Source of the DNA: Arcuatula senhousia
Taxonomy: Eukaryota; Mollusca; Bivalvia; Mytilida; Mytilidae
Assembly: GCA_963971305.1 (NCBI GenBank)
Contig: OZ020306.1
Coordinates: forward strand, 52,984,686-53,048,685
DNA: 64,000 nucleotides
Reading direction: 5' to 3'
The notes beneath the pieces are model-generated. The model made no database searches. It was not told the origin of the DNA and worked only from the letters and a program-made list of their open reading frames with translations. Positions 31,451 to 40,689 of the stretch are shown here, one piece after another (position 1 is the stretch's first letter; each line of letters starts with the position of its first letter). A program made the translations under genes and the position numbers.

Positions 31451-32779
31451 AATATTGCAGTCGTTTAAAAATTGACTTGAAAATAGATGAACAATTACAG
31501 AAGACAGACGTCAAGAAAAAAATCCATAAAATAATAAAAAGAATGATGCAAAAACAAATAAAAGCTTCCAACTAATATAGTGTTTTTATTTATTCATATG
31601 ACATTATCTTTGATATACAAAAGTGTCGTGTCCTCCCTCTTCATTTTAGACATGAAAAATCTCACTATAGTCTTTTTTTGCTTTCAATATACCAGGAAAA
31701 AAGCTGACAAAAGTAAAAAAAATGCTATGGATCGAAGTCATTGAAATATCTACGTTTGTTGAAGGTTAACAGAGTCCATTCTGTTTAATGCGTGCATAAA
31801 CAAGGTAATGGTAAGCTTCCCCGATCAGGTTTTAGTTTCCATATTTTCACACAGTCATATGTCCGGTTTTTTTAAAATTATATAATCGGTCTGACGGCCT
31901 AGTTGAGTAAAAAAATATTCCTGCAATGGTCGAATTCCTCTTGTGTCTGAATGCGTGCTTCTTTTACTTCTACAAGACCAATTTTACACATATTTCCATC
32001 AACTGAATATAAAAACTGTCTTTAATCTGTATCGCGAATCTTGACTGTTTGTCCTCAGTGCTTTTAGGTAAATAAATAAAAATAATAATTAGACTCAATG
32101 TTTTAATTTTTATTTATTGAACCGCTACATAGACATGATAGAAGGATGCGGTTATCTTTATGGTTAAAGCTCGAGCTTTGTATAAATCTGCAACATCCCT
32201 TTGAAAAGAAAACCTGTTTTAATATAAGGATAAAATGCTCCAGCCTATAGTCGAATGAGTTCATATAGAAATATTTCGGTTACATTTGTTTTTTATATTT
32301 TAAAGCATACACTTAACACAATCCCGCAATTAAAAAAACATATATGAGCAATATTTCAACCGGTTAACTTCTTATAAATTGATCAAAAGACTTTATAAAT
32401 GTTAATAAAAAGTATTTCCAAAGTTCCACGAAACATTATGCATCTTGATTTAAGATCAGTAGTTGTCGAGGAAATTATTACGAAATTTTCCCCACCCGCA
32501 CGCCGCACGCCCGAAATTAACCATTTTATTACCGGGATTTTTCACATGAACAAGGCCTAAATTTTTGCCGTTAAATATAACTAATTTTTAACCGCTTTGA
32601 ACGAAACATATTACATCAATTTTGATATTCGAAAAGTTTCCCGCAAATTGTGTAAACATTGTCAATTCCGCTCAGCGCATTCAGATGAAAAAGCGATGAA
32701 ACTTTTTGAATAATAACATTGTAATTGATAATTTATTTCCCTTTTTTCTCGAAATGTAATAATTGATAAAAGTATTTGT
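31451..32779. other. AT-rich non-coding stretch
   Basis: No gene, tRNA or recognisable element found. Confidence 0.45.
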
Positions 32780-32862
32780 ACAAATAAAAATGACAACAAA
32801 GTTCTAGACAATAAATTTTGCTACGCCTGACGTGCGTTTCGTCTATTCAAGAGTCATCAACT
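32780..32862 (-). mobile_element. Solo hammerhead-monomer fragment with degenerate ribozyme
   Basis: On the minus strand this matches the last part of the 29.3-kb monomer: the ribozyme core, GTCAGGCGTAGC, then TTATTGTCTAGAACTTTG, ending at the same TCATTT-TATTT boundary as the array. The core reads UUGAUGA for CUGAUGA and the helix II and helix I strands are damaged, so it should be inactive. It is truncated just upstream of the core. Confidence 0.8.
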
Positions 32863-34399
32863 ATTTTACTAATAAAATAAACTTTAATAAATACATTTTG
32901 TAAATACTAGATCGAAGTGTTTGAAAATTAAAATATATATCAAATATGAAATAACGTATAATTGTGTTCTTTAAGATGACAAACACTTACCTAAAAAAGC
33001 AGATAAACCTATCCCGAAAACATCAAGTTTACATAAAAGTGACCACGTGAAATATCAATTGCCTTTTTATACCAAGAGGTCAAACCGGGTGCTCTTGACC
33101 TTACACCGGGTTTATCTTTCGGAATATTCTCTATATACTTCCTTTATAAGTATAATGAAGGAAAATGTTAAATGAGTGCGTTTAACCAGGTGAATATCTA
33201 TAAATAACATTGATGTAAACTTGCAAGGGGTCAAACCAGGTGCTGTTGACCTCGCACCGGGTGAAGGATCTTTCTCAGATATTATTGGTTGATTAAAACT
33301 GGGAAATCCCCAACTATATTTCTGTCATGCTGGTGAAGATAATGGCTTCCATGACCTAATTTAAAACATGTCCGCTTCAAAAGTTTACAGGCCGATTGCA
33401 ATTTTATTACAACTTCTATCAAAATAATCTTACACTTGATTCTAGAAAAAACATGTCTTAATCCAATGGTGTATTTATTTTTTTGCTGCAACATGTAATA
33501 AAGGCTAAACTATCAAAAGAAGTTTTTTACCACATTAATTTGTATATTTATATATAATTAAATCATTAAATCACTAAAATTGTTTTCGACCGGGATGTTC
33601 CACCTCTGGACCTGCTGCGGTCTTTAGTCGGTCCCGTGCGGTTAAGGGCTTACACATTGAACAATATGTTGTAACACCACTGGTTCTTGCTATTATAACT
33701 GTACCACGACCATCCGGTTTGCAGCAGATCTATAGACAATTTGCAACAGTTTCCAAAACAAAGACAACACTATCGCCTCAGTCGACACATACGATAGTTT
33801 TCTAGCTCTTCAAACCTCTCAGTTACTGACGGTAGAGATTTACCCACTGTTAGCCACCTATGTTTGGAATAATTACAGTTAAAATTGCATAAATTGTGTT
33901 TCACAATCATGTTATGTGTTGGTTTTATGGTTTTATTGTGTGTGTTACTCCCGGACCTAAAATCGGAATTTTAAGGGAAAATTAAGAACCATGAAACCTG
34001 GTTTAACTAAGGTGTCTTTTGAACTGGCCTTTATCAAGCCATGATCATTGGTATCTTTAGATCTTCCGTGTGACATTGCCTTGTATTTGTTGAATTCTGA
34101 TATGACATTGTAAATGGTGAAGAAAATCAAGGTCTTTGGTGAAAGGGTTTTTATACTCACCCTCTGCAAAGAAGGAGACGACTTGTTTAACTCAGCACAT
34201 CATCCTGGCCGCAATACATATTTCGGTTACTAAACCAGGAAAACATTAGTATTGGGTGTTATTTAAAACAAAATTGGGAAAAGCTGCCGAAGATGATTGA
34301 CTTTGCTGAAGAGAGCTTTGTAAACATAATGGGGTGTTTCAATTTATAATCAAAATGCAGGATGGTATTTTTTTTGTCTGGGATAAAAATCTTAAGAGA
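32863..34399. other. Non-coding stretch with a repeated GGTCAAACC module
   Basis: Two copies of a module GGTCAAACC(G/A)GGTGCT...TTGACCT...CACCGGGT occur at about 33088-33112 and 33230-33262. The short minus-strand open frames at 33282-33494 and 33957-34169, and a translatable stretch near 33600-33860, show no family features I recognise. Confidence 0.4.
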
Positions 34400-34948
34400 A
34401 TACCCAATGTGCTTTAGTAAAAACAGGGCTACATAACAAAGAAAAAAAAGTACAACGTCTATAGGCCGGATTTATTAGCCAATATTGATGTCAACAGAAC
34501 TAAACGAGGTTTAGCGGTACATTTGAATGACCCCGCAATGAAGCATATATAGATTTTTATGTAATTTAGGAATTCAATACAGGGATGGAATGTCATCATT
34601 TTTAGCACCGACAGAAAGGCCGAAGGAGGAAATGACATATCTGTGATTGTCAATAATTTTCTCCTTAGACAGTGTTGTAGCTGTGTATGTTGTGCTATTG
34701 CTGGTGCAACCAACCCCTAATTTAGCTGTCAAGTAGTTAATCTAGTGTTTCTTGCACACAACAATGATGTGATTTAGTGCTTTGTCTGCAGGTACAACAT
34801 CATACATGTCATGTAAGGTGGACAATATTTTTGCAACATCAGCGCTGTAAAAAATCGATGTTGCTTTAGTGGTCATTGAGCCCTTCAAAGAATTGATTCT
34901 TTTCAAAATCAGTGACCTCACGCTTAAACCAATTCTGACAAAAAACAT
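34400..34948 (-). pseudogene. Second PLE reverse transcriptase fragment (minus strand)
   Basis: Read on the minus strand, one frame from 34948 has SADVAKILSTLHDMYDVVPA followed by DKALNHIIVVCKKH. This is the same region as the DKAANN block of the 7.9-kb PLE. A second frame from about 34560 continues with IAGSFKCTAKPRLVLLT, matching the FISASSKC block. A frameshift or small loss lies between them. The catalytic palm is absent. It belongs to a different PLE lineage from the 7.9-kb copy, judging by the residues. Confidence 0.7.
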
Positions 34949-34969
34949 GGAAAAAATCGTTATTTTTTA

Positions 34970-35320
34970 CCTTAAAGGGGCAATAACCCCAATAAGTGGT
35001 CATCTGACAACTTTGACACTGTGGAGACTTTTGAGCTTTTGCTTTAGATCCTTCGGGTTTTTCCTAACTGTCATAGTTGCTTGTGATTTTACCCAATGTT
35101 ATATTTTTAGCAACAGCGGTCATATTTTTTATTGAACAAATCCTTTCAAAATAGGGACCGATTTTTTTGTTGTTGCCAACACGTCAAAAATTATTGATGC
35201 AAAGTTTCAGTCAAAATGGTTCAGTGATTTCAAGGGAAAAGTTTTCAAATAGTTATTGGATGGCGACAAACGCATAATGGTGGCATTAGCATGGATTAGG
35301 TCAGGTGAGCTTAAAAGGCT
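34970..35320 (-). repeat. Inverted fragment of the 155-bp tandem repeat family
   Basis: The plus strand reads CCTTAAAGGGGCAATAACCCC, then GTGGTCATCTGACAACTTTG, GTGGAGACTTTTGAGCTTTTG, the reverse complement of the units at 13.4-14.1 kb. Near 35304 it has CAGGTGAGCTTAA, like the tips of that family. Non-coding. Confidence 0.6.
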
Positions 35321-35779
35321 TTTTGCGTCAGCTTTCGCCATTGTAACAATGAAAATTATCCTTCTATAATTAAATAAATGAAAAGAAACAGATGAACTCT
35401 AGACATGGAACTGACTGACTTTATCCATGTGTATTTGCGGTAACCAATTTATAGAAATGTACCATCTAGCAAGATATTATTTTTAATGCAAAATCTAAAG
35501 ATGTAATCTCATGTCCAAACACTCAATTTGAATTCGTCTTCCTTTTATACTTAAACAACTTAATGGTGTGTTCCGTTGCATGGTCAACAATCGGATTGAC
35601 AATGTGCTTTAGTAAAAACAGGGCTACATAACCAAGAAAAAAATAATAAAAAGTCGGGGAAAACGATATGACTAATACGACCGAACAAAAAAATATTATC
35701 CATACCAAACCATCCCCATTAGGCATGTCTGTTACGGACTTTATACAAAATATTAAACAATTCGATTACATGTACCCCT
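35321..35779. other. Stretch with a 45-bp duplication of 34408-34452
   Basis: CAATGTGCTTTAGTAAAAAC and the following 20-25 bases (about 35600-35645) repeat the sequence at 34408-34452 almost exactly. A minus-strand frame at 35523-35726 has a hydrophobic segment but no family I recognise. Confidence 0.45.
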
Positions 35780-36188
35780 TTGTTCACAGGTTCATTGAAT
35801 AACCACAGACCAATTCGAGATCATAGGCCCGGCTTATAGACTCACACACCCAATTTTAAACAATGTAAACCTTCCCCGCGGTCAACGGGCCTCGTGGAGC
35901 TGTTGTCTTTTTCGGAAGGTTCTTTCTACATAAATAACCTAATAATTTTCTTTTGAATGGTCCTGCAGACATTGGAGCGATTAAGAATCCTAGGCCCGTC
36001 TATTATGTGCTCAACTACATTTTTTTTAAACAATTGGTGCACCCCTAGGGCACGCAGGTCCAATGGTGTTAGTATGGGATGCTATCTAGAGTCCTTTAAG
36101 TGGAGGGTGTGGTTGTTCCAACCAATCACAGCCATTGTTTCAGATTTGACCTTATGACGTCATTCAGCTTTCCCGTCATGCAATTATT
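35780..36188 (+). repeat. Repeat X copy B, block 1
   Basis: It matches the reverse complement of 19357-19565 and then 15605-16111, without the TTAA element or the SINEs present in copy A. It stops at CAATTATT (36181-36188), where the tyrosine-recombinase retroelement begins; the same sequence runs straight on in copy A. Confidence 0.75.
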
Positions 36189-36303
36189 AGGGTTTATCTC
36201 TTCTCAGGATAAACCGATTTAATTAAAGTTGTCATGTTTTTTTATTTATTGGCCGGAACCTGTTTAAAAATTTTCCGTAACCGATCCTTAAGATACTGAA
36301 TTA

Positions 36304-36317
36304 ACGTCACGTGACGT
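36304..36317. promoter_or_regulatory. Palindrome combining an E-box and CRE halves
   Basis: ACGTCACGTGACGT is a perfect 14-bp palindrome with CACGTG in its centre, flanked by CRE half-sites, 39 bases before the gag-like start codon. It may bind bZIP or bHLH factors to drive the retroelement; this is inference from motif and position only. Confidence 0.35.
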
Positions 36318-36355
36318 AATACATCCTTACGTCCTTCACTTTCATACGAAGCGGC

Positions 36356-37375
36356 GTGTTACTAGACATCAGAAAAACCGACATTACAAGCAATCCAGCA
36401 CCATCCATCAAGAATATGAAACCCAACAAACGAAAGCGGACGGTAACATCAAAGGCAAAGGAAAATGAAAAGACGGCAGTTCAACAAAAGAACAAAAAAT
36501 CTAAAAGAAACAATCCAGTTTCTGCAGCACTCGGTTCGCCAGACCAGCAACATACAGCGCAAGGAGATCCAATCCAAATGGGAGTCCAAACTGTAAATTC
36601 TACCACACCAGGCTCAAGTTTAGCTAGCAACTCAAATCCTGGTCCTAACAATAACTTCGACAGCTGTGATGAAACATCTTCAGCAGGTGCCCCTTCAAGG
36701 ACACATACAAACAGCAGGCCGAACAGCAGCCAAAATACTGGTTTTCAAAATAGCACGGGTATGTATTTTGAAAATAATATTGACAACACACCATTAAATC
36801 AAAATATCACACAAGAAAATAATCCTCCTACAAGCATTCAAAGTGTTTTCGATCCAGTTGGGGTACACATTCCACTAAAAATAAAAGAAAAAATCTGGTC
36901 TTGCGATTATATTGACTTAGGCCTTTTGCTTAAATCTGCGAGAGAATTGGCTTCTGAAAACAACCTTAATGGCGATCTCACAATTAAGGGAGGTCAGCTC
37001 TCGGTTGTACAACCAAAATCAGGTGTCACTCTTTACAATATTCAAGTTTGGACTTCAGCTTACATAATTTTCATGGGTATCATGCTTGAAAAATGGCCCA
37101 ACAAGGGTCAAGAACTTCTGAAATACATGTACAATATAAGATTGGCGTCAACACGTGTACATAGCAATGGTTGGTTGACATATGATGAGCAATACCGCTT
37201 GAGAAAATCAAGATCCCCTCAATCTTCTTGGGCCATTATAGATATGGAGTTGTGGCTGTTGTATGTATCAACACCCCAAAAACTTTTTAACACTGACACT
37301 CAATCCCAGGCAAGCTCAACAAACAGCAAAATATTCACAAAAATCCAAGATTCACCAAAAAATGCCAAAATGTAG
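36356..37375 (+). CDS. Gag-like protein of the tyrosine-recombinase retroelement
   Basis: A 339-residue frame. The first 60 residues are Lys-rich. Residues 60-165 are Asn/Ser/Thr/Gln-rich and low in complexity. Residues 170-320 form a conserved-looking globular domain (GVHIPLKIKEKIWSCDYIDL; later TSAYIIFMGIMLEKWP and LASTRVHSNGWLTYDEQYRL). It would package element RNA. Near residue 325 the frame leaves the natural protein: the zinc-finger tail follows in another frame at about 37365-37493, so a small indel is likely. The Met at 36356 lies soon after the element start and may not be the original one. Confidence 0.65.
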   Translation: MLLDIRKTDITSNPAPSIKNMKPNKRKRTVTSKAKENEKTAVQQKNKKSKRNNPVSAALGSPDQQHTAQGDPIQMGVQTVNSTTPGSSLASNSNPGPNNNFDSCDETSSAGAPSRTHTNSRPNSSQNTGFQNSTGMYFENNIDNTPLNQNITQENNPPTSIQSVFDPVGVHIPLKIKEKIWSCDYIDLGLLLKSARELASENNLNGDLTIKGGQLSVVQPKSGVTLYNIQVWTSAYIIFMGIMLEKWPNKGQELLKYMYNIRLASTRVHSNGWLTYDEQYRLRKSRSPQSSWAIIDMELWLLYVSTPQKLFNTDTQSQASSTNSKIFTKIQDSPKNAKM

Positions 37376-37493
37376 AGGTTTTAACCAGGGTAAATGTAAG
37401 TACGGATCAACATGTAAGTTCTTGCATAAATGTTTCAGGTGCTCTGGACCACACCCAATCACAATTTGTAAAAAGACGTCGAGTGGCATGTAA
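37263..37493 (+). pseudogene. Gag C-terminus with CCCH/Cys-rich finger, frameshifted
   Basis: The useful part starts near 37360: CRGFNQGKCKYGSTCKFLH, a CX7-8CX5CX3H zinc finger, followed by a second Cys/His-rich piece (CFRCSGPHPITIC). Such fingers end the Gag of these retroelements and probably bind RNA. The earlier part of the frame is an out-of-frame reading of the Gag above. A stop follows at 37491. Confidence 0.65.
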
Positions 37494-37508
37494 GCTGTAT
37501 TCCATGGG

Positions 37509-38360
37509 ATGTTCCCCATTAAAGTTGAAGAGGTTAAAAAATCATTGGTTAAATATCCAAACAAAGTGGATTACAAATTTCTAACGCATGGATTGCAATT
37601 TGGTTTCAATCTGCAATATTCAGGACCCAGAGTACCTTTTATTTCAAAACAATCAAGTCGGTTAAATGATCATGCAGATTTTGTTAGAGCAAAATTAATG
37701 AAAGAAATAGATTTAGGTAGAATAGCAGGACCATTTAACAAACCTCCAATGCCTACTTTTCGCGTCTCCCCCATATTTTTGGCAGAGAAAAAGAATGGTG
37801 ACTTTCGCCTTATTCATAACCTCTCATACCCATCTTGTGCGTCAGTAAACGATTTCATTGACGAGAGACATTGTTCGGTAAAATATGCATCTATAGATGA
37901 TGCTGTAAGGATCATAAATAACATAGGAAAAGGGGGGAAATTAGCAAAGGCCGACATTAAAAGCGCATTTCGCCTACTCCGAGTCGCACCTTCAGACTTT
38001 GATCTCCTTGGATTCATGTTCGAAAATAAATATTATTTTGACCGATGTCTCCCTCAAGGGGCCTCTATCAGTTGTTCAATATTTGAGAAATTTTCCTCTG
38101 CACTCCAATGGTTTGTGGTAGTATCATCGCATAATGAAAATATTTTACATTACTTAGATGATTTTCTTTTTGGGGGAAAAGAGGACTCTACAATTTGTTC
38201 GGACACTTTGAATATGTTTCGAAACATATGTATAACTTGGGGGGTACCACTCGCCGAAGACAAAACAGTAGAACCTACTGAGATTTTAATTTTTCTTGGC
38301 ATAGAATTTGACACAATCCGTATGGAAATGAGGTTGCCATTAGACAAACTTAAAATTTAA
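37509..38360 (+). CDS. Reverse transcriptase of the tyrosine-recombinase retroelement
   Basis: A 283-residue frame with the RT blocks in order: PTFRVSPIFLAEKKNGDFRL (about residues 79-98), KADIKSAFRLL for motif A (about 141), LPQGASISCSIFEKF (about 179) and the catalytic HYLDDFLFG (about residues 214-222), then IFLGIEFDT. The catalytic aspartates are present. It ends prematurely at 38360. The same protein continues into the RNase H frame through a one-base shift at about 38358, where the codons for LKEQISITIQ resume. RT and RNase H were therefore originally one polypeptide. Confidence 0.85.
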   Translation: MFPIKVEEVKKSLVKYPNKVDYKFLTHGLQFGFNLQYSGPRVPFISKQSSRLNDHADFVRAKLMKEIDLGRIAGPFNKPPMPTFRVSPIFLAEKKNGDFRLIHNLSYPSCASVNDFIDERHCSVKYASIDDAVRIINNIGKGGKLAKADIKSAFRLLRVAPSDFDLLGFMFENKYYFDRCLPQGASISCSIFEKFSSALQWFVVVSSHNENILHYLDDFLFGGKEDSTICSDTLNMFRNICITWGVPLAEDKTVEPTEILIFLGIEFDTIRMEMRLPLDKLKI

Positions 38361-38410
38361 AAGAGCAAATATCCATAACCATTCAGTCTAAGAACGTTAC
38401 GCTGCGCCAA

Positions 38411-39091
38411 ATGCAGTCCTTAATAGGATCACTAAACTTTGCCTGCCAAGTAGTCGCACCCGGTAGAGCATTTGTCAGAAGACTAATTGATGCAACTTGT
38501 AAAATCAAAAAACCGCATCACAGAATTCGCATTAACAGTGATATTAAAGCCGATTTAGAAATTTGGAGGGAATTTTTAGATGTATATAATGGAGTCACCC
38601 TAATAACTGAAAACATTTGGACTTCAAATGACAATTTAGAATTATTTACTGATGCTGCTGGAGGGCAAAATAAGGGTTTTGGTATCTACTTTCAGGGTAG
38701 GTGGGCTCAAAAATGTTGGCCAAAAGAGTGGGTTTTAGATGGTACACTTAAAGACATTACTTTTCTAGAGCTCCTCCCAGTTGTAATATCGCTGTATATT
38801 TGGGGTGAAATGGTTGCAAATCGAAAGATCATTTTTCATATCGACAATCAAGCAGTAGTCACTATTATCAATAAAAAGTCATCCAAGTCAAGAAGAGTTA
38901 TGTCCCTTGTAAGAAAGGTGGTTCTTGTAACCTTAAAGTTTAATATCCTTATTAAAGGAGTTTTTATTCCCGGAAAGACAAACATGTTAGCTGACTCACT
39001 ATCTCGTTGTGATTTTCAGCGGTTCAGAAGGTTATGTCCCAATGCCGACCCAGTACAAACAGACATTCCAGTCAATTTATTGATGTTTTAG
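38411..39091 (+). CDS. RT connection and RNase H of the retroelement
   Basis: Protein-like sequence in this frame begins at about 38359, upstream of the first Met at 38411. After a MQSLIGSLNFACQVVAPGRA connection segment, the RNase H domain shows LFTDAAGG (first Asp), TFLELLPVV (Glu), IIFHIDNQAVV (Asp) and, near the end, PGKTNMLADSLSR (last Asp). It would degrade the RNA of the RNA-DNA hybrid. Its end overlaps the recombinase frame by 58 bases, an arrangement common in this group. Confidence 0.8.
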   Translation: MQSLIGSLNFACQVVAPGRAFVRRLIDATCKIKKPHHRIRINSDIKADLEIWREFLDVYNGVTLITENIWTSNDNLELFTDAAGGQNKGFGIYFQGRWAQKCWPKEWVLDGTLKDITFLELLPVVISLYIWGEMVANRKIIFHIDNQAVVTIINKKSSKSRRVMSLVRKVVLVTLKFNILIKGVFIPGKTNMLADSLSRCDFQRFRRLCPNADPVQTDIPVNLLMF

Positions 39092-39993
39092 AAGCGGAGG
39101 TTGAAAATTTAGTATCATCTTCAATGGCCAGCAGTTCTTGGAAAACTTACAAGACAGCCCTTGAATCATTCAGTCAGTTTAGATCAATTATGAAACTTCC
39201 CGAAAAATTTCCGGTACCTGTTAATGATTTAATATATTACATTGCCCATCTATCTATTCAAGGTCTTTCATATTCAACAGTGTGTACTTATTTTTCGGGT
39301 TTAAGTTATATTCACAAGGCAAGGGGTTTACAAGACAATACCAAATGTTTCATAGTATCAAAGACTTTAGAAGGCTTAAAAAGAAAAAATCCCCGGAAAC
39401 CGGATCCTCGCATTCCTATTAGCTTGGGTTTATTAAAACGAATAATAAACTCTCTAAAAAACGTTTGCAAATCGACATTTGAAGCAGAAATGTTTGCTTC
39501 AGCTTTTAGTTTGTCATTTTTTGGCTTATTTAGGGTTGGTGAAATTGCTACAGATAGCAAAAATGATACGGGGAGACATGTTCTGAGGTTTTCAAATATT
39601 TGTTTTTTAAATGATAATGAACTCCAATTACTTATTAAAAGCTCAAAAACAGACCAAGTTTCCAACTCTACAACTTTAGTTATTTCTAAACAACATGACA
39701 AACACATTTGTCCAATTCATTTACTCAAGTCGTACTTAAAAATAAGGCCACAATTTAATAACGAAAATTTATTTGTCCATATCGACGGATCTAGCCTAAC
39801 CAGATACCAATTCTCTTCTGTGTTACAAAGAAGTTTGTCTTTTTGCGAAGTCGATGGTCATTTCAGGTCACATTCGTTCAGAATTGGAGGTGCAACTTAC
39901 GCTAGAATGTCAGGTGCTGACGATGAAACAATTAAAAGTTGGGGTCGTTGGACGTCCGATGTTTTTAAGAGATATATCAGATTAAATTTTTAA
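39034..39993 (+). CDS. Tyrosine recombinase of the retroelement
   Basis: A 319-residue intact frame. An N-terminal SAM-like core-binding part (SWKTYKTALESFSQF; LSYSTVCTYFSGLSYIHKA) precedes the catalytic domain. Catalytic residues can be placed: Arg167 in LFRVGE, Lys205 in SSKTDQ, His280 and Arg283 in HSFRIGG, Trp in WGRW, and the nucleophile Tyr314 in KRYIRLNF. The full R-K-HxxR-W-Y set is kept. It would join a circular cDNA into the genome without a long target duplication. It starts within the end of the RNase H frame. Confidence 0.9.
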   Translation: MSQCRPSTNRHSSQFIDVLEAEVENLVSSSMASSSWKTYKTALESFSQFRSIMKLPEKFPVPVNDLIYYIAHLSIQGLSYSTVCTYFSGLSYIHKARGLQDNTKCFIVSKTLEGLKRKNPRKPDPRIPISLGLLKRIINSLKNVCKSTFEAEMFASAFSLSFFGLFRVGEIATDSKNDTGRHVLRFSNICFLNDNELQLLIKSSKTDQVSNSTTLVISKQHDKHICPIHLLKSYLKIRPQFNNENLFVHIDGSSLTRYQFSSVLQRSLSFCEVDGHFRSHSFRIGGATYARMSGADDETIKSWGRWTSDVFKRYIRLNF

Positions 39994-40092
39994 TTTGCTT
40001 GCTTTTTCCTCCTTTCTCTTTTCGCTATGTAATGATTCGGTTTTTATTATAGAATAATAATTTGAATTGTTTTGAATATAGGATCAAGAAAA

Positions 40093-40689
40093 ATCTGGCT
40101 TATGGGCTCATCAATTATACACTGGGCAAGTCAAGCGGCAGCCATGAGGCCCGGGGGTTCCCAGTTAGGCTAAACAAGCTCAACAGTTTCTATTGAATGG
40201 TTCGGCATTCGAGGCATGAGGTGGCAGGATTTTAATGACCTTGTAAGTCGAAAAATGGCAACACACCCTATTCCAGATTATCTCTGCATTCAACTGGGTT
40301 CCAATGATTTGGGCCTCATTACTGCTCAAAAATTATTTGAAGATATTGAATGTGATATACTTCGCTTGCATGCCATGTACCCAAATATAAAAATCATTTG
40401 GTCTGAGATATTAAGGAGAAGATATTGGCATAGTGCAAACGACGGAAAGCTCGTAGAAAAGGCAAGGAAACGAGTTAACCTCAGAGTTAAAAATTTGGTT
40501 AGAAGCATAAATGGGTTTGTCATAAAACATGACAATATAAGAGCAAGTGAAAAAGATTTGTATAGGCCTGATGGAACTCATTTGTCTGTGCTTGGAAATT
40601 ACATCTATTTGAACAATTTGCAAGGTGCTATGCACCAATTTATTGAAGATGGACAACATTTCGTGTTCCCTCCTCCATCAATATTTTAA
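40093..40689 (+). pseudogene. SGNH-hydrolase-like ORF of the retroelement, interrupted by a stop
   Basis: The open frame from 40216 is the larger part, but the same frame upstream codes for IWLMGSSIIHWASQAAAMRP, the block I (GxS nucleophile) region, from 40093. An in-frame TAA at 40171-40173 separates the two. Other SGNH blocks are present: QLGSNDLG (Asn at 40303) and DGTHLS (Asp at 40570, His at 40579). No Met is seen at the start, and TTTGAATATAG just before 40081 could be a splice acceptor. SGNH ORFs are known in some Ngaro-type retroelements; their substrate is not established. Confidence 0.75.

Noticed and set aside
31330..31575. 81-residue basic open frame
   Set aside because: It is within a dispersed non-coding repeat whose other copy (27860-27975) does not keep the frame.
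33580..33960. Possible minus-strand coding stretch with clustered cysteines
   Set aside because: Translates to Cys/Trp-rich segments in one frame but with several stops and no recognised domain or splice signals.
35523..35726. 67-residue minus-strand frame with a hydrophobic segment
   Set aside because: No family resemblance; part of it is the 45-bp duplicated segment, so the membrane-like stretch is probably chance.
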